Below are positions 61,921 to 64,000 of a DNA stretch of 64,000 nucleotides, piece by piece. The notes beneath the pieces are model-generated. The model was not told the DNA's origin. It ran no database searches and saw nothing but the letters and a program-made list of their open reading frames with translations. The position numbers and the translations under genes were made by a program. The stretch's first letter is position 1, and every line of letters begins with the position of its first letter. Origin of the DNA: Methylobacterium sp. J-070 (GTDB lineage Bacteria > Pseudomonadota > Alphaproteobacteria > Rhizobiales > Beijerinckiaceae); contig NZ_JAKSXX010000110.1 of the NCBI RefSeq assembly GCF_022829385.1, positions 62,001 through 126,000 of the forward strand, read 5' to 3'.

Positions 61921-64000
61921 TCACGCTTCCCGGGGCGGCGGCGCGGCGACGAGCGCCTCCAGCCCCTCGGCCTTGAGGGCGGCGACGTCCCCGGCGAAGA
62001 CCTCCATCACGGCGCTGCGGATCGCGGCCTGCCGGTCGGGCTGCGTCACCCGCGTCCCGGTGAGGTCGGTGACGTAGAAGACGTCCACGGCCCGCTCGCC
62101 GAAGGTCGCCACGTGCGCCGAGGTGATGTTCAGCGACAGCCGGCCGAACGCGGTGGTGAGCTCGTAGAGCAGGCCGGGGCGGTCGAGGCCCGTGACCTCC
62201 ACGACGGTCTCCCGGCTCGACAGGGCGTTGTCGATCGTCACGTCCGGGGGCACCGGGAACATCTTGGCGCGGGCGCTGGTCGCGGGATGCTTGTCGGCGA
62301 CGAGGTCGGCGATGCGGATCTCGCCCTTCAGCGCCCGCTCGATGGCCGCCGTGATGCGCCGGGTCCGGCGCAATTCGTCCTCGTCGCGCTCGAAGGCCCG
62401 GGAGATGAAGATCGTGTCGAGGGCGAACCCGTCGGTCGTTGTGAAGATCTGCGCGTCGACGATGTTGCTGCCGGCCGCCGCGCAGGCCCCGGTGACGATG
62501 GCGAGCAGGCGCGGGTGGTCGGGGGAGTAGATCGTGATCTCGGTGACGCCGCGGACCGGGTCGAGGCCCACGTCGGTGGCGCTGGTGCGGCCGTCGCCCA
62601 GCGCCTCGCGCAGGAACATCGCGTTCTTGAGAAGGCGCGCGCCCTCCACCTTGAGCCAGTAGGCCTGCCCGTGCCGGGCCGCGTAGGCGTCGAACTCGTC
62701 CGAGGCCCAGCCTGGCAACCGCTCGCGCAGGCCCATCTGGACCAGGCGGACCCGGTCGGTCCGCGCGATCTCGGAATGGCCCCCCGAGAGGTAGACCTCG
62801 GTCTCGTCGTACAGGGTGCGGACCAGGGTGCCCTTCCAGGCCGTCCAGACCCCGGGACCCACCGCGGTGATGTCGGCGACCGTCAGGATGGTCAGGAGCT
62901 TCAGCCGCTCCAGGCTTTGCACGCTGGCGGCGAAGCGCTCGATCGTCTTGGCGTCCGAGAGGTCGCGGCTCTGCGCGGTCATGGACATGAGCAGGTGGTG
63001 CTCGACCAGCCAGCGCACGGTCTCGGTCTCGGCCTGGCTCAGGCCGAAGCGGGGGCAAAGCTTCTCGGCGATGGCGGCGCCGGCGATCGAATGGTCGTCC
63101 GGCCGGCCCTTGGCGATGTCGTGCAGCAGGATCGCCACGTAGAGCGCGGTGCGGTTGTGGATGGTGTGCACGAGGCGCGAGACCAGCGGGTAGGTCTCCT
63201 GCGCGCGGCCCGATTCGATGTCGGCCAGCACGCCGACCGTGCGCAGCAGGTGCTCGTCCACCGTGAAGTGGTGGTACATGTTGAACTGCATCATCGCGAC
63301 GATGCGGCCGAAATCCGGGATGAAGCGGCCGAGCACCCCCGCCTCGTTCATCTCGCGGAGAGCCTCCTCCGGGGCGTTCCGGGAGGTGAGGATGTCGAGG
63401 AACAGCCGGTTGGCCTCCGTGTCCCCGCGCAGCGACGGGTTGACGAGGCGCAGGGAGCGGCTGGCCAGCCGCTTGGCGTCCGGGTGGATGGCGAGGTTGT
63501 GCCGGTCCGCGAGCCAGAACAGGCGGATGAGGTTCACCGGGTCCCGCTCGAAGGCGTCCTCCGCGCGCAGGTTCACCCGCCCGTGGTCGATCCAGAAATC
63601 CTCCGCCTCGATGGCGGTGGCCCGGAAGCGGTCGCGGAACCGGCCGATCCAGCGGTCGAGCACCGGCGTGCGCTTGGCGTGGCGCGCCTCGAGTTCCGCG
63701 CAGACGATGGCGGTGAGGTCGCCCACGTCCTTGGCGATGCGGAAATAGGCCTTCATGAAGCGTTCGACGCCCGAGAGGCCGCCCCGGGCCTCGTAGCCGA
63801 AGCGCTCGGCGATCCTGGGCTGCAGGCCGAAGGACAGGCGCTCCTCCGCCCGCTTGGTGACGAAGTGCATGTGGCAGCGCACCCGCCACAGGAACTCCTC
63901 GCAGCGCTCGAACAGCGCGTATTCCTCCGGCGTGAACAGGCCGGCACTGATGAGTTCGATCTGGTCGCGGACCCGGTAGGTGTACTTGGCGATCCAGAAC
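61921..64000 (-). CDS. glnD: PII uridylyltransferase/uridylyl-removing enzyme (5' part outside window)
   Basis: The frame is open to the right edge of the window (residues such as FWIAKYTYRVRDQIELISAG extend past the last internal Met), so at least 692 C-terminal residues are present. The HD domain (YVAILLHDIAKGRPDDHS) gives uridylyl-removing activity. Two C-terminal ACT domains follow (VTEITIYSPDHPRLLAIVTG and TVVEVTGLDRPGLLYELTTA), which sense glutamine. The N-terminal nucleotidyltransferase domain lies mostly beyond the window. GlnD modifies PII proteins to report nitrogen status. Confidence 0.96.
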   Translation of the reverse strand, partial: FWIAKYTYRVRDQIELISAGLFTPEEYALFERCEEFLWRVRCHMHFVTKRAEERLSFGLQPRIAERFGYEARGGLSGVERFMKAYFRIAKDVGDLTAIVCAELEARHAKRTPVLDRWIGRFRDRFRATAIEAEDFWIDHGRVNLRAEDAFERDPVNLIRLFWLADRHNLAIHPDAKRLASRSLRLVNPSLRGDTEANRLFLDILTSRNAPEEALREMNEAGVLGRFIPDFGRIVAMMQFNMYHHFTVDEHLLRTVGVLADIESGRAQETYPLVSRLVHTIHNRTALYVAILLHDIAKGRPDDHSIAGAAIAEKLCPRFGLSQAETETVRWLVEHHLLMSMTAQSRDLSDAKTIERFAASVQSLERLKLLTILTVADITAVGPGVWTAWKGTLVRTLYDETEVYLSGGHSEIARTDRVRLVQMGLRERLPGWASDEFDAYAARHGQAYWLKVEGARLLKNAMFLREALGDGRTSATDVGLDPVRGVTEITIYSPDHPRLLAIVTGACAAAGSNIVDAQIFTTTDGFALDTIFISRAFERDEDELRRTRRITAAIERALKGEIRIADLVADKHPATSARAKMFPVPPDVTIDNALSSRETVVEVTGLDRPGLLYELTTAFGRLSLNITSAHVATFGERAVDVFYVTDLTGTRVTQPDRQAAIRSAVMEVFAGDVAALKAEGLEALVAAPPPREA

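Noticed and set aside
61829..63889. Alternative 686-residue frame overlapping glnD
   Set aside because: Pro/Arg/Gly-rich shadow of glnD; the glnD frame has HD and ACT domains and runs off the window edge.

Overview
The window is about 72% GC, densely packed, and reads as chromosome of a Methylobacterium-like alphaproteobacterium (order Hyphomicrobiales). The pointers are the gene order rnr - DUF983 - NUDIX - rpmG, a cbbR/qscR-like regulator divergent from FBPase, phosphoribulokinase, ribulose-phosphate epimerase and cbbY with no RuBisCO in view, and an amino acid:carrier-protein ligase cluster of the kind known from Bradyrhizobium and Agrobacterium. No rRNA, tRNA, IS element, CRISPR array or phage gene was recognised. 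The species assignment is inference.

Layout. 1-2.1 kb: tail of a small membrane protein, a LysR regulator, an AT-richer patch and a stand-alone response regulator. 2.1-13.4 kb (minus strand): an exopolysaccharide operon with five family-4-type glycosyltransferases, a Wzc-like co-polymerase/BY-kinase, a Wzx flippase and a Wzy/ligase-type polymerase. A separate acyltransferase-3 gene follows at 13.7-14.8 kb. 15.2-22.8 kb (plus strand): a tightly coupled operon of carrier protein, acyl-CoA dehydrogenase-like protein, aminoacyl-tRNA-synthetase-like aa:CP ligase, DUF1839, cytosolic GH2 protein and a two-domain alpha/beta hydrolase. This is the most novel-looking system in the window. A lone esterase and a MITE-like repeat follow.

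24-29.5 kb (minus): rpmG, MFS, NUDIX, DUF983, RNase R and a small hypothetical gene. 29.6-33.6 kb (plus): a YdiJ-type FAD/Fe-S oxidoreductase coupled to a ketopantoate-reductase-like gene. 34-41 kb: an APC permease, a methyltransferase with a Tat-like leader, a LOV-domain hybrid histidine kinase, an AI-2E/PerM-type membrane protein with a fused C-terminal domain, and a CheY-like regulator. 41.2-46.9 kb: two GSTs, a flavin/PNPOx-like protein, a LysR gene with a clear palindromic operator, an orphan periplasmic binding protein and an MFS transporter.

46.9-52.7 kb: the cbbR/qscR regulon, with a ferredoxin-reductase-type flavoprotein translationally coupled to the regulator and cbbF-cbbP-rpe-cbbY running the other way. 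52.7-64 kb: a Tat-exported metallo-beta-lactamase-fold protein, an SDR, YebC, an AlgX/AlgJ-like SGNH protein, a second copy of the MITE-like repeat, a DUF5666/DUF6502 pair with conspicuous GTGGGA palindromes upstream, two tiny overlapping genes, a secreted phospholipase A2, grpE and the C-terminal part of glnD (running off the window end).
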